From Caldilineae bacterium (GTDB taxonomy: Bacteria; Chloroflexota; Anaerolineae; Epilineales; Epilineaceae): 52,573 bases of DNA. Where the stretch lies: contig JACKBJ010000022.1 of assembly GCA_020634625.1 (NCBI GenBank), positions 1 to 52,573 of the forward strand, in the 5' to 3' direction. Shown here piece by piece: positions 16,085 through 25,111 of this stretch (positions are counted from its first letter, which is position 1; each line of letters opens with the position of its first letter). The notes below the pieces were generated by a model, which did not search any database, had not been told where the DNA came from, and saw nothing but the letters and a program-made list of their open reading frames with translations. Made by a program: the position numbers and the translations under genes.

Positions 16085-18115
16085 ATGGCCAGGCAGACCG
16101 CAACCGCCGTCGCGCTCGACCATGCCGGGCTCTCGCCCGAGCAGAAACTGGATCTGCTGCGCACCATGCTGCGCATCCGGGTCTTCGAGGACCGGGCGGC
16201 CCGGGTCTATACCCAGGGCAAGGCCGGCGGCTTCATGCACCTCTACAACGGCCAGGAAGCCTCCGGGGTCGGCGCCATGGCGGCGCTGCGGCCGGACGAC
16301 GTGGTCATGAGCCACTACCGCGACCACGGCTACGCCATCGCGCGCGGCGTGCCGACCGACCGCCTGATGGCCGAGCTCTTCGGCCGGGTCGACGGCGTGG
16401 CCCGCGGCCGCGGCGGCTCGATGCACTTCTACTCCGAGGCGCACAACTTCAAGGGCGGTTGGGCCATCGTCGGCGGGCAGACGCCGCTGGCGGTCGGGCA
16501 TACCTGGGCCACCGAGTACCGCCGCAAGGTCATGGGCGAGTCGCGTGACGACATCGGCCTGGTGATCATGGGCGACGGCGCCACCAACATCGGCTACTTC
16601 TACGAGGCCCTGAACTTCGCCGCCCTCTGGGACGTGCCGATCATCTTCTACGTCGAGAACAACGGCTATGCGATGGGCACCGCCACCGAGCACATCTCGG
16701 CCGTGCATGCGATGGTCGACAAGGCCAAGAGCTTCGACATCCCGGCCGCCCAGGTCGATGGCATGGACCTGCTGGCGGTCCACGCGGCCGTCAGCGAGGC
16801 CGCGGCCAAGGTGCGCGCCGAGCGGCGGCCCTTCCTGATCGAGGCCATCACCTACCGCTACCGGGCGCATTCGATGGCCGACCCCGACCTCTACCGCAGC
16901 AAGGACGAGGTCGATTTCTGGCGCGAGCGCGACCCGATCATCCGCTTCTCCAAGCAGCTGATGGACGAGGGCAGCCTCGACGAGGCGGCCTGGCAGGCCA
17001 TGCAGGCCGAGGCCGAGGCCGAGATCGAAGCCGCGGTGGCCTTCGCCGACGCCAGCCCCGAGCCGCCGCTCGAGGAGCTCATGGCGGACATCCTGGCCGA
17101 GGCGCCGGAGCCGGTGCCGCCGACGGGCGAGACCAAGGTCATGACCGTCACCGAAGCGCTGAACGCGGCGCTCGACCACTGGATGGCCGGCGACGAGCGC
17201 GCCTTCATCATGGGCGAGGACGTCAACCGCTACGGCGGCGCCTACGCCGTGACCCGCGGACTGCCCGAGGCCTACGGCGACGAGCGGGTGCGCGACACGC
17301 CCATTGCCGAGGGCGCCATCGCCATGATCGCCACCGGGGCGGCCATGGCCGGCCTGCGTCCGATGGCCGAGCTGATGACCATCAACTTCGCGCTCCTGGC
17401 CTCGGACGCCATCATCAACCATGCCGCCAAGATCCGCAACATGTTCGGCGGCCAGAGCCAGGTGCCGCTGGTGGTGCGCGCGGTCGGGGGCGGCGTGCAG
17501 CTGGGCGCCACCCATTCGCAGAACTTCGATGCCCTCTTCGCCCACGTGCCGGGCCTGCGCGTGGCCGCCGTGGGCACGCCGCTGGACGCCAAGGGCCTCC
17601 TGGCCACGGCGCTCGAGCTCGACGACCCGACCGTCTTCCTGGAGCACCAGCTGCTCTACCGGGTCAAGGGCGAGGTGCCGACCGGCCACTTCACGCTGCC
17701 GGTGGGCAAGGCCCACGTCGAGCGCGTCGGCGAGGCCGGCGGCCTGACCCTGATCGGCTACTCGCGCGGCCTGCAGGTGGCCTTCCAGGCCGCCGACCGG
17801 CTCGAGAAGGACTTCGGCCTGAAGGCCGAGGTGATCAACCTGCGCTGGCTACGGCCCTTGGACCTCGAGACCCTGATCGCCTCGGTCAAGAAGACCAACC
17901 GGGCCCTGGTGGTCGAGGACGACTGGCTCAGCTACGGGGTGGGCGCCGAGGTGGCGGCCAGCCTGCAGGAACGGGCCTTCGACTGGCTCGATGCGCCCGT
18001 CCTGCGCGTGGCGGCCATCGAGGCGCCGGTGCCCTATGCGGCCAACCTGGAGCGCGCGGCCTGGCCCTCGGCCGACCGGGTGATCGAGACCTTGCGCGCG
18101 CACAAGATCCTCTAG
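16085..18115 (+). CDS. pdhAB: pyruvate/2-oxoacid dehydrogenase E1, alpha-beta fusion
   Basis: Thiamine-diphosphate-dependent decarboxylase of the 2-oxoacid dehydrogenase complex, 676 residues. The alpha part (about 15-335) has HYRDHG (77-82), GRGGSMH (108-114) and the ThDP motif from GDG (163-165) to NN (192-193). After an acidic Glu/Pro linker the beta part (about 350-676) begins MTVTEALNAALDHWM and contains GEDV, DTPIAE and a LRWLRPLD segment. In many bacteria these are two genes; here they are one chain. It is the first gene of an E1-E2-E3 operon. Pyruvate is the likeliest substrate, given citrate synthase downstream, but acetoin or branched-chain specificity cannot be excluded from sequence alone. 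Confidence 0.93.
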   Translation: MARQTATAVALDHAGLSPEQKLDLLRTMLRIRVFEDRAARVYTQGKAGGFMHLYNGQEASGVGAMAALRPDDVVMSHYRDHGYAIARGVPTDRLMAELFGRVDGVARGRGGSMHFYSEAHNFKGGWAIVGGQTPLAVGHTWATEYRRKVMGESRDDIGLVIMGDGATNIGYFYEALNFAALWDVPIIFYVENNGYAMGTATEHISAVHAMVDKAKSFDIPAAQVDGMDLLAVHAAVSEAAAKVRAERRPFLIEAITYRYRAHSMADPDLYRSKDEVDFWRERDPIIRFSKQLMDEGSLDEAAWQAMQAEAEAEIEAAVAFADASPEPPLEELMADILAEAPEPVPPTGETKVMTVTEALNAALDHWMAGDERAFIMGEDVNRYGGAYAVTRGLPEAYGDERVRDTPIAEGAIAMIATGAAMAGLRPMAELMTINFALLASDAIINHAAKIRNMFGGQSQVPLVVRAVGGGVQLGATHSQNFDALFAHVPGLRVAAVGTPLDAKGLLATALELDDPTVFLEHQLLYRVKGEVPTGHFTLPVGKAHVERVGEAGGLTLIGYSRGLQVAFQAADRLEKDFGLKAEVINLRWLRPLDLETLIASVKKTNRALVVEDDWLSYGVGAEVAASLQERAFDWLDAPVLRVAAIEAPVPYAANLERAAWPSADRVIETLRAHKIL

Positions 18116-18144
18116 GCCGTGCGAGCGCCCGTAGGGAGGCTGTG

Positions 18145-19482
18145 ATGGCAACGGAAGTCGTGATGCCCAAGATGGGCTACGACATGGAGCAGGGCACGAT
18201 TCTCAGCTGGGCCAAGGCCGAGGGCGACCCGGTCGCCAAGGGCGACATCCTGGGCGAGATCGAGACCGGCAAGGTCAACATCGAGATCGAGGCCTTCGAC
18301 GCCGGCGTCCTGCGCAAGATCCTGGTGGCCGAGGGCGAGACGGTCGACGTCGGCGTGGCCATCGCCATCATCGGCGGCGCCGACGAGGCGATCGACGCCC
18401 CGTCCGGATCCGAGGCCCGCAACGGTCGCGCCTCGGCCGATGGCGCGGGTCCCAAGGGCGCGGCCTCGCCCGCGAGCGACGCGTCGGCCGCGGCCGGTGC
18501 CGGGACGGATGCGCCGGCCGAAGGCATCGCACCGGTCGCCGCGCCGGCCGCCGAGGGCGCGGCGGCCGCGCTGGAAGGCTCCGACGGGCGTCTGCGCGCC
18601 TCGCCGCTGGCCCGGCGCCTGGCCGCCGAACACGCGATCCCGTTGACGAGCCTCGTCGGCAGCGGCCCGATGGGCCGCATCCTGCGCGACGACGTGACGC
18701 GGGCCATCGAGCGCGGGCCGGCCGCCCAGCCGGCGTCGCCCGGCGTCGCGCCGGCCGCCGCGGCCGCCGCGCCGCTGCGCCTGGGCGAGGGCGACCAGCG
18801 CGAGGACCTGTCGACGATGCGCAAGACCATCGCCCGCCGCCTGAGCGAGAGCTGGGTCGCCGCGCCGCACATCTTCCTGACCCTGGCCATCGAGATGGAC
18901 GCGGTCCTGGCCCTGCGCCAGCAGGTCAACGCCTCGCTGGCAGCCAGCGGCGGCGGCAAGACCTCGGTCAACGACTTCATCGTCAAAGCTTCGGCGCTGG
19001 CGCTGCGGCGCCACCCGCGGGTCAACGTCAGCTGGGACTCGGGCGCGCGCATCCTGCGCGAGCGGGTCAACGTCGGCGTGGCCATCGCCCTGGACGACGG
19101 CCTGATCACCTTGGCCGTCGCGGACGCCGACCAGCGGCCACTCTCGGCCATCGCGGCCGACGTGAGCGGCCTGGCCGAGCGCGCGCGCGCCGGCAAGCTC
19201 CAACCGAGCGACCTCTCGGTGCCGAGCACCTTCACCATCTCCAACCTGGGCGGCTACGGCATCGAGCAGTTCACCGCCATCATCAACCCGCCCGAGGCGG
19301 CCATCCTGGCCGTCGGCCGCGCCACGCCGCAGCCGGTCGTGGTGGACGGCGAGGTCGTCGTGCGCGCGATCATGCGGGTGACCCTCTCGGCCGACCACCG
19401 GGTGATCGACGGCGCCAGCGCCGCCGAGTTCCTCGTCACGCTCAAGCAGCTGCTCGAGCAACCGCTGGCGATGCTCGTCTGA
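18145..19482 (+). CDS. pdhC: dihydrolipoamide acyltransferase E2
   Basis: Core acyltransferase of the complex, 445 residues. One lipoyl domain (1-78) carries the lipoylated Lys43 in EIETGKVNIEIE; Gly precedes Lys where Asp is common. An Ala/Pro/Gly linker leads to the peripheral subunit-binding domain (about 150-188, SPLARRLA ... GSGPMGRILRDDV), a second flexible linker, and the catalytic domain ending with the HRVIDGA active-site motif. AGGGAGG at 18133-18139 fits the ATG at 18145 better than the adjacent GTG at 18142. It starts 29 bases after E1. Lipoylation would need LipA, encoded in this window at 43656. Confidence 0.94.
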   Translation: MATEVVMPKMGYDMEQGTILSWAKAEGDPVAKGDILGEIETGKVNIEIEAFDAGVLRKILVAEGETVDVGVAIAIIGGADEAIDAPSGSEARNGRASADGAGPKGAASPASDASAAAGAGTDAPAEGIAPVAAPAAEGAAAALEGSDGRLRASPLARRLAAEHAIPLTSLVGSGPMGRILRDDVTRAIERGPAAQPASPGVAPAAAAAAPLRLGEGDQREDLSTMRKTIARRLSESWVAAPHIFLTLAIEMDAVLALRQQVNASLAASGGGKTSVNDFIVKASALALRRHPRVNVSWDSGARILRERVNVGVAIALDDGLITLAVADADQRPLSAIAADVSGLAERARAGKLQPSDLSVPSTFTISNLGGYGIEQFTAIINPPEAAILAVGRATPQPVVVDGEVVVRAIMRVTLSADHRVIDGASAAEFLVTLKQLLEQPLAMLV

Positions 19483-19525
19483 GCCGAGGCCCGGCCTTCC
19501 ACAGCGACATAACGGAGTGCGAGAC

Positions 19526-20938
19526 GTGAGCGATCGATACGACGTGGCGATCATCGGCAGCGGTCCCGGCGGCTACGTGGCCGGCATTCGCGCCGGCCAG
19601 CTGGGCCTGCGCGCGGCCGTCATCGAGCGCGAGCCCCAGCTGGGCGGCGTCTGCCTCAACTGGGGCTGCATCCCGACCAAGGCCTTGCTCAAGAACGCCG
19701 AGATGGTGAACTTCCTGAATCGGAAGGCCGGCGACTTCGGCATCCAGTTCAGCGATCCGCAGATCAGCTGGGACAAGGCGGTCGATCGCTCGGGCAAGGT
19801 GGTCAGCCGCATGAACCGCGGCGTGGCCGGCCTGCTCAAGAAGAACAAGGTCGACGTCATCCAAGGCACGGCCGCCTTCGCCGACGCGCACACGCTGGAG
19901 GTGACCGACGGCGCGGGCCAGGTGACGCGGGTCGAGGCCGAGCACGTCATCATCGCCACCGGCTCGCGCTCGCGGCTCCTGCCCGGCATCGAGGCCGACG
20001 GCCATCGGGTGATCACCAGCCGCCACGCGGTGCGCTTGGACAAGGCGCCGGCCAAGCTGATCGTGATGGGCGCCGGCGCCGTGGGCATGGAGTTCGCCTA
20101 CGTCTACCGCGCCTACGGCGCCGAGGTCACCATCATCGAGATGCTCGACCGCGTGCTGCCGCTCGAGGATGCGGAGGCCAGCGAGCTGGTCCAGCGCAGC
20201 TTCGAGCGCCTGGGCATCGAGGTCCGGACGGCCACGCGGGTCGAGAAGGTCGAGGCGCTCAAGACCAAGGTCAAGGTGACCGTCGCGCCGGCCTCGGGAT
20301 CGGGCGACAGCGAGCTGATCGAGGGAGACCAGGTGCTGGTCGCCATCGGGCGGGTGCCGAACACCGAGGGCCTGGGGCTGGACAAGGCCGGCGTCCGGGT
20401 CACCGAGCGCGGCTGGATCGAGGTGGACGCGCAGCTGCGGACCAGCGCCGCGACGGTCTACGCCATCGGCGACGTGGCCGGGCCGCCGATGCTGGCCCAC
20501 AAGGCCAGCCACGAGGGCGTGGCGGTGGTCGAGCGCATCGCCGGCGGCGCGCCGCACGTCGTCGACGCCAGCTTCATCCCCAACTGCACCTACTGCCAGC
20601 CCCAGGTGGCCTCGGTCGGCTACACCGAGGCCAAGGCGCGCGATGCGGGCTACGAGGTCAAGGTCTCCAAGTTCCCCTTCGTGGGCATCGGCAAGGCCGT
20701 GGCCATCGGCGAGACCGAGGGCTGGGTCAAGATCGTCTCGGACGCGAAGTACGGCGAGATCCTGGGCGGGACGATCGTCGGACCGGAAGCCACCGAGCTG
20801 ATCCACGAGCTGGTTCTGGCCCGCACCGCCGAGCTGACGGCCGAGGAGCTGGTGGCCACCGTGCATGCCCATCCGACCCTGTCCGAAGCGGTGCACGAGG
20901 CGGCGCTGGGGGTCGAGGGCCTGGCGCTGCACATGTAG
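19526..20938 (+). CDS. lpdA: dihydrolipoyl dehydrogenase E3
   Basis: FAD- and NAD-dependent reoxidation of dihydrolipoamide, 470 residues. The N-terminal FAD-binding GSGPGG is at 11-16, the redox-active disulfide is Cys43-x4-Cys48 (CLNWGC), the NAD domain has GAGAVGMEF, and the C-terminal dimer domain has the catalytic HAHPTLSE. The GTG at 19526 is chosen since GGAG at 19514-19517 is 8 bases upstream; another GTG at 19517 overlaps that site. It ends the pdh operon but could also serve the GcvH encoded next. Confidence 0.95.
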   Translation: MSDRYDVAIIGSGPGGYVAGIRAGQLGLRAAVIEREPQLGGVCLNWGCIPTKALLKNAEMVNFLNRKAGDFGIQFSDPQISWDKAVDRSGKVVSRMNRGVAGLLKKNKVDVIQGTAAFADAHTLEVTDGAGQVTRVEAEHVIIATGSRSRLLPGIEADGHRVITSRHAVRLDKAPAKLIVMGAGAVGMEFAYVYRAYGAEVTIIEMLDRVLPLEDAEASELVQRSFERLGIEVRTATRVEKVEALKTKVKVTVAPASGSGDSELIEGDQVLVAIGRVPNTEGLGLDKAGVRVTERGWIEVDAQLRTSAATVYAIGDVAGPPMLAHKASHEGVAVVERIAGGAPHVVDASFIPNCTYCQPQVASVGYTEAKARDAGYEVKVSKFPFVGIGKAVAIGETEGWVKIVSDAKYGEILGGTIVGPEATELIHELVLARTAELTAEELVATVHAHPTLSEAVHEAALGVEGLALHM

Positions 20939-20948
20939 ATCGGCGCGC

Positions 20949-20977
20949 TAGACGATCCCCGCCAAGCCGGTTATGCT
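20949..20977 (+). promoter_or_regulatory. candidate promoter upstream of gcvH
   Basis: TAGACG at 20949-20954, 17-base spacer, TATGCT at 20972-20977, in the gap between lpdA and gcvH. The -35 is weak. Confidence 0.45.
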
Positions 20978-21039
20978 ATGCGCCGAGCGGCCGGGAATTG
21001 CCCGGCGCTGCCGCGAGCCAAGCAGCGAGGGGACGGACG

Positions 21040-21423
21040 ATGAGCATTCCTGCCGATCTGAAGTACACGGCCGAGCACGAATGGGTGCGGCTCGAGGACG
21101 GCCGTGCCGTCGTCGGCATCACGGCCTTCGCCCAGAACCAGCTCGGTGACGTCGTCTACGTCGAGCTGCCCGCGGTGGGGAGCCGGCTCAAGGCCGGCAG
21201 CGCCTTCGGCGTGGTCGAGAGCGTCAAGGCCGTCAGCGATCTCTTCAGCCCGATCTCGGCCGAGGTGCTCGAGGTCAACGAGCGCCTGAACGACGAGCCG
21301 GAGCTGGTCAACGACGAGCCCTACGGCGAGGGCTGGATGGTCGTGTTGAGCCTGGACGGCGCCGAGGGCGTCGAGGCCCTGCTCGACGCCGAGGCCTACG
21401 CGCAGATCACGGCCGAGGGCTAG
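21040..21423 (+). CDS. gcvH: glycine cleavage system H protein / lipoyl carrier
   Basis: Small lipoyl-bearing carrier, 127 residues, full family length. It begins with a typical PADLKYTAEHEW segment and carries the lipoylated Lys63 in VVESVKAVSD; the C-terminus GWMVVLSL is also typical. GAGGGGA lies shortly before the ATG. No glycine cleavage P or T genes are visible nearby, so in this setting GcvH may act as the lipoate assembly platform from which lipoyl groups pass to the E2 protein, a role known for GcvH in several organisms; that is inference. The split transketolase begins 4 bases after its stop. Confidence 0.94.
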   Translation: MSIPADLKYTAEHEWVRLEDGRAVVGITAFAQNQLGDVVYVELPAVGSRLKAGSAFGVVESVKAVSDLFSPISAEVLEVNERLNDEPELVNDEPYGEGWMVVLSLDGAEGVEALLDAEAYAQITAEG

Positions 21424-21427
21424 GCGC

Positions 21428-22279
21428 GTGTCCGACCCGGCCCTGACCCCCGGTCTCGACCTGGATGGCCTGGAGGCGATGCGCCGGCGGCTGGCCGTGT
21501 GGAGCATTCGCACGACCACGCGGGCCGGCAGCGGGCACCCTTCGACCTGCCTTTCGGCCTCGCACCTCGTCACCGCGCTCTTCTTCGGCGACATCATGCG
21601 CTACGACCCGCAGCAGCCGGATTGGCCCGATCGCGACCGATTCGTGCTAAGCAAGGGCCATGCCGCGCCGATCCTGTACGCGGCGCTGGCCGAGCGCGGC
21701 GCCTTCCCGACCGAGGACCTGATGCAGCTGCGCGACATCGACAGCCCGCTCGAGGGGCACCCGAACATGCGTCGCCTGCCCTGGGCCGAGGCCTCGACCG
21801 GTTCGCTGGGACAGGGCCTGTCGATCGGCGTCGGCATGGCGCTGGCGGCGCGGCTTCAGGGTCGCGACTTCCGGGTCTTCACCCTGATGGGCGACGGCGA
21901 GGTCAACGAGGGCCAGGTCTGGGAGGCCGCCATGTCGGCCGACAAGTACGCCCTGGACAACCTCGTGGCGATCGTCGATCGCAACGGCTATCAGCAGACC
22001 GGCGCCAGCGACCTGGTGCTGCCGCTGCAGCCGCTGCCCGAGAAGTGGCGCGCCAGCGGCTGGGAGGTCTTCGACATCGACGGCCACGACTGGGGCGCGG
22101 TGACCCGCGCGCTGCGGGCGGCGGTGGACGTGCGCGGCCGGCCGGCGGTGATCATCGCCCGCACGGTCAAGGGCTACGGCGTCAGCCAGTTCACCGAGGA
22201 CAGCGGCAACAAGTACCACGGCGTTCCGCTGAACGAGGCGGACGCCGAGCGGGCCATCGAGGAGGTCCTCGGCGCATGA
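21428..22279 (+). CDS. transketolase, N-terminal (ThDP-binding) subunit
   Basis: 283 residues with the features of the N-terminal half of transketolase: SGHPSTCLSASHL, SKGHAAP, GSLGQGLS and the ThDP motif GDGEVNEGQ ... VDRNGYQQTG. The start is GTG at 21428, 4 bases after gcvH. With the next gene it forms a heteromeric transketolase-like enzyme that transfers two-carbon units. Split transketolases of this type are frequent in Archaea, Chloroflexota and anaerobes. Some split pairs have other functions (for example in sugar or cofactor pathways), so the substrate is not fixed by sequence. Confidence 0.9.
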   Translation: MSDPALTPGLDLDGLEAMRRRLAVWSIRTTTRAGSGHPSTCLSASHLVTALFFGDIMRYDPQQPDWPDRDRFVLSKGHAAPILYAALAERGAFPTEDLMQLRDIDSPLEGHPNMRRLPWAEASTGSLGQGLSIGVGMALAARLQGRDFRVFTLMGDGEVNEGQVWEAAMSADKYALDNLVAIVDRNGYQQTGASDLVLPLQPLPEKWRASGWEVFDIDGHDWGAVTRALRAAVDVRGRPAVIIARTVKGYGVSQFTEDSGNKYHGVPLNEADAERAIEEVLGA

Positions 22280-23241
22280 ACATCGCTCAGTCGATCGGCC
22301 TCGAGATGGGCAGCCCCACCCGCAACGCCTTCGGCGAAGCCCTGGCCGAGCTCGGCGAGGCCTTTCCGAGCCTGGTGGTGGTCGACGGCGACGTCGGCAA
22401 CTCGACCCGCACCGAGTGGTTCGGCGAGCGCTTCCCGGAGCGCTTCTTCAACGTCGGCATCGCCGAGAGCAACATGGTCGGCGTGGCCGCCGGCCTGGCC
22501 AGCTGCGGGCACATCGCGTTGACGGCCAGCTTCGCGGCCTTCCTGACCTGCAACGCCTACGACCAGATCCGCATGTGCGTCGGCTTTCCGCACGCCAACG
22601 TGAAGCTGGTCGGCAGCCATTCGGGCATCTCGATCGGCCAGGACGGGCCGAGCCAGATGGGCATCGAGGACATGGCGCTCTTGAGCGTGGTGCCCGAGAT
22701 GGTGGTGCTGGCGCCGGCCGACGCGCCCAGCGCGCGCACCCTGACCCGGCGCATGCTGGAGCATGTCGGCCCGGTCTACATGCGCACCGGCCGGCCCAAG
22801 GTGCCGGTGGTCTATCCGGGCGGCGCCGAGGACCTGGTCATCGGACGAGCGGCCAGCCTGCGTGCGGGCGACGACCTGACGCTGATCGCTTGCGGCGCCA
22901 TGGTCGCGGCGGCCCTGGTCGCGGCGGCCCGGCTGGCCGAGCAGGGCATCGAGGCGCGTGTGCTGGACATGCACACCATCAAGCCGATCGACCGGGCCGC
23001 CGTCGTGGCCGCGGCCACCGAGACGGGGGGCATCGTGACCGCCGAGGAGCACCTGCTCGACGGGGGCCTGGGAAGCGCCGTGGCCCGGGTGGTCGCCCGC
23101 GAGGCGCCCTGCCGCATGGGCTTCGTCGGGCTGGACGACAGCTTCGCGCGCAGCGGCGATCCGATGGCGCTCATGCAGCGCTACGGCTTGACCGCCGAGG
23201 CGATCGAGGCCGAGGCGCTGCGGGTGCTCGGCCGGGCCTGA
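22276..23241 (+). CDS. transketolase, C-terminal (pyrimidine-binding) subunit
   Basis: 321 residues corresponding to the central and C-terminal domains: the NVGIAESNMVGVAAGLA motif with the glutamate that activates ThDP, SHSGISIGQDGPSQMG, and a C-terminal LDMHTIKPID segment. The ATG at 22276 overlaps the stop of the N-terminal subunit (ATGA), so translational coupling is expected and equal amounts of the two subunits are likely. It is the last gene of the gcvH-transketolase unit; a new promoter follows for citrate synthase. Confidence 0.9.
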   Translation: MNIAQSIGLEMGSPTRNAFGEALAELGEAFPSLVVVDGDVGNSTRTEWFGERFPERFFNVGIAESNMVGVAAGLASCGHIALTASFAAFLTCNAYDQIRMCVGFPHANVKLVGSHSGISIGQDGPSQMGIEDMALLSVVPEMVVLAPADAPSARTLTRRMLEHVGPVYMRTGRPKVPVVYPGGAEDLVIGRAASLRAGDDLTLIACGAMVAAALVAAARLAEQGIEARVLDMHTIKPIDRAAVVAAATETGGIVTAEEHLLDGGLGSAVARVVAREAPCRMGFVGLDDSFARSGDPMALMQRYGLTAEAIEAEALRVLGRA

Positions 23242-23268
23242 GGTCGATCTCGACGTCTCGCGTAACCC

Positions 23269-23296
23269 TTGACGGCCCGGGGTGTTATCCTATACT
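23269..23296 (+). promoter_or_regulatory. promoter of the citrate synthase gene
   Basis: TTGACG at 23269-23274, 16-base spacer, TATACT at 23291-23296: near-consensus. The leader to the ATG at 23407 is about 104 bases and includes a strong hairpin. Confidence 0.8.
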
Positions 23297-23318
23297 TCGA
23301 GGTCGATTGGGTCGGAGC

Positions 23319-23344
23319 CGACCCGGCGGAAGCTCGCCGGGTCG
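23319..23344 (+). promoter_or_regulatory. leader hairpin of the citrate synthase mRNA
   Basis: CGACCCGGCG (23319-23328) pairs with CGCCGGGTCG (23335-23344) around a 6-base loop, about 16 bases after the predicted transcription start. It may stabilise the mRNA or act in attenuation; no T tract follows. Confidence 0.5.
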
Positions 23345-23406
23345 CTTGCTGCCGGCGCCACGCGAGCCAGACTGATTCCCGACGCCCGGGATGGAGACCA
23401 AACCGC

Positions 23407-24564
23407 ATGTCCAACGCCGTCGAAGCGCCCACCAAGGCCGTCGGTCTCGAAGGAATCGTCGTCGCCGACACCCGCAAGAGCAAGGTCGATGGGATCGCGG
23501 GCAGTCTGATCTACTGCGGCTACGCCATCGAGGACCTGGCCCGCAACGCCAGCTTCGAGGAGGTGGCCTACCTGCTCTGGCACGAGGAGCTGCCGACCGC
23601 CGCCCAGCTGGCGGCCTTCCAGGCCGAGCTGATCCCGGCGCGCGGCGTCTCGGCGGCGGTCATGGACATGATCGCCGCCATGCCGATCGACGCGGTGCCG
23701 ATGGCGGTCCTGCGCACGGGCGTCAGCCTGATGGCCTGCTGCGACGCCGAGGCCGAGAGCGAGGACCCGGCCGCGCGTCGGCGGGTCGCGACGCGCCTGC
23801 TGGCCGGCATCCCCACCCTCATCGCCGCCTTCGAGCGGCATCGCCGCGGTCTGGCGCCGGTGGCGCCGCGCGACGACCTGGGCCATGCGGCCAACTTCCT
23901 GTACATGATGAACGGCGAGCTGCCCGGCCCGGCCGCGGTGCGCGCCATCGATGCCTATCTGGTGCTGCTGGCCGATCATGGGTTCAATGCCAGCACCTTC
24001 TCGGCCCGGGTGACCGCCGCGACGCTCAGCGACCTGTACTCGGCCATCACCAGCGCGGTCGGCACGCTCAAGGGCCGGCTGCACGGCGGGGCCAACCAGA
24101 AGGTCATGGAGATGCTCGAGGCGATCGGCTCGCGCGAGGCGGCCGCGGCCTGGGTGATGGATGCCATCGATCGCGGCGAGCGCATCATGGGCATCGGCCA
24201 CCGGGTCTACAAGACCCTCGACCCGCGCGCCAAGATCCTGCGCGAGATGAGCCGGGGCATCTCCGAGGAGACCGGCAGCAAGTATCACGGGATCGGCACC
24301 ATGGTCGCCGACACGGCGGTGGACTGGTTCGAGGCCAACCGCCCCGAGCTGAAGCTCTACCCGAACGTCGACTTCTATTCGGCCGGCGTGCTGCACGCCG
24401 CCGGCGTGCCGACCGACCAGTTCACGCCGCTCTTCGCCATGAGCCGCGTGGCGGGTTGGACGGCGCACGTGCTGGAGCAGTACGAGAGCAACCGCCTGAT
24501 CCGCCCGCGCGCCCAGTACGTCGGGCCGACCGACCGGGTCTGGCAGCCGATCGAAGCGCGCTGA
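23407..24564 (+). CDS. gltA: citrate synthase
   Basis: Condenses acetyl-CoA and oxaloacetate. The 385-residue length fits the short bacterial/archaeal citrate synthase type. The catalytic triad can be placed: His226 in LHGGANQ, His265 in GIGHRVYK and Asp322 in VDFYSAG; the C-terminal RPRAQYVGP is typical. The start at 23407 gives the normal N-terminus, though the Shine-Dalgarno is weak (ATGGAGA). 2-Methylcitrate synthase is closely related and cannot be fully excluded. It uses the product of the upstream pdh operon, so clustering suggests coordinated control of entry into the TCA cycle. Confidence 0.92.
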   Translation: MSNAVEAPTKAVGLEGIVVADTRKSKVDGIAGSLIYCGYAIEDLARNASFEEVAYLLWHEELPTAAQLAAFQAELIPARGVSAAVMDMIAAMPIDAVPMAVLRTGVSLMACCDAEAESEDPAARRRVATRLLAGIPTLIAAFERHRRGLAPVAPRDDLGHAANFLYMMNGELPGPAAVRAIDAYLVLLADHGFNASTFSARVTAATLSDLYSAITSAVGTLKGRLHGGANQKVMEMLEAIGSREAAAAWVMDAIDRGERIMGIGHRVYKTLDPRAKILREMSRGISEETGSKYHGIGTMVADTAVDWFEANRPELKLYPNVDFYSAGVLHAAGVPTDQFTPLFAMSRVAGWTAHVLEQYESNRLIRPRAQYVGPTDRVWQPIEAR

Positions 24565-24569
24565 AGCCG

Positions 24570-24589
24570 CGCCGGCCGCCGGGCCGGCG
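24570..24589 (+). terminator. hairpin after citrate synthase
   Basis: CGCCGGCC (24570-24577) and GGCCGGCG (24582-24589) form an 8-bp stem with a 4-base loop starting 6 bases after the stop. No T tract follows. Confidence 0.5.
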
Positions 24590-24674
24590 TCGCACACGGG
24601 GCGGGATCGCGGCGGCGCCGGTCACCGCGGCCCCGGCCCCGATTCGGAGCCGAGCCCAGGATCGGGAGGCTAGC

Positions 24675-25082
24675 ATGGTCGAGGCCAACGCGAGCTGGCT
24701 GTCGCTGGTGGCCCTGCTCGGGGCCCTGCCCCTGGTCGGGATCCTGGTGCTGCGCCGCGGTCAACCCGAGGCTCTGCCCGGCGCGCGCACCTTCGGCCGC
24801 TGGCTCTTCGCCTACGCCGCCGGGTTCGCCACGCTGCTCCTGTCGCTGCGCCAGCTGGGCGTGCCCGGTCTGATGGCCGCCTACGCGCTCCTGCTCGGCT
24901 TCCTGGGCACCCGACGCGGCCTCGGGCCGCTGTATCGCTTCCTGTTCGGCCCCGCGGCGCTCGAGGCCTATCCTGAGCTGGTCGCGCGCGACGCCGGCCG
25001 CTTGCATCTGACGCTGTTCATCGGCGCCGTCGCCTGCATCACGGTGGGCCTGGTCTTCGCCACCCTGCCGGGTCTGCGCTGA
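24675..25082 (+). CDS. small integral membrane protein, function unknown
   Basis: The 135-residue product has hydrophobic segments at about 8-25, 45-60, 65-85 and 112-132, suggesting three or four membrane spans, with short Arg-containing loops. No family is recognised. GGGAGG at 24664-24669 is well placed for the ATG at 24675. It is followed after 29 bases by the second propeller/VWA gene and then the CAP gene, all on the same strand, so it may belong to the same transcription unit and could assist their export or anchoring; that is inference only. Confidence 0.6.
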   Translation: MVEANASWLSLVALLGALPLVGILVLRRGQPEALPGARTFGRWLFAYAAGFATLLLSLRQLGVPGLMAAYALLLGFLGTRRGLGPLYRFLFGPAALEAYPELVARDAGRLHLTLFIGAVACITVGLVFATLPGLR

Positions 25083-25111
25083 GGCATCGCCCGGCCATCA
25101 GGAGGAACCGC

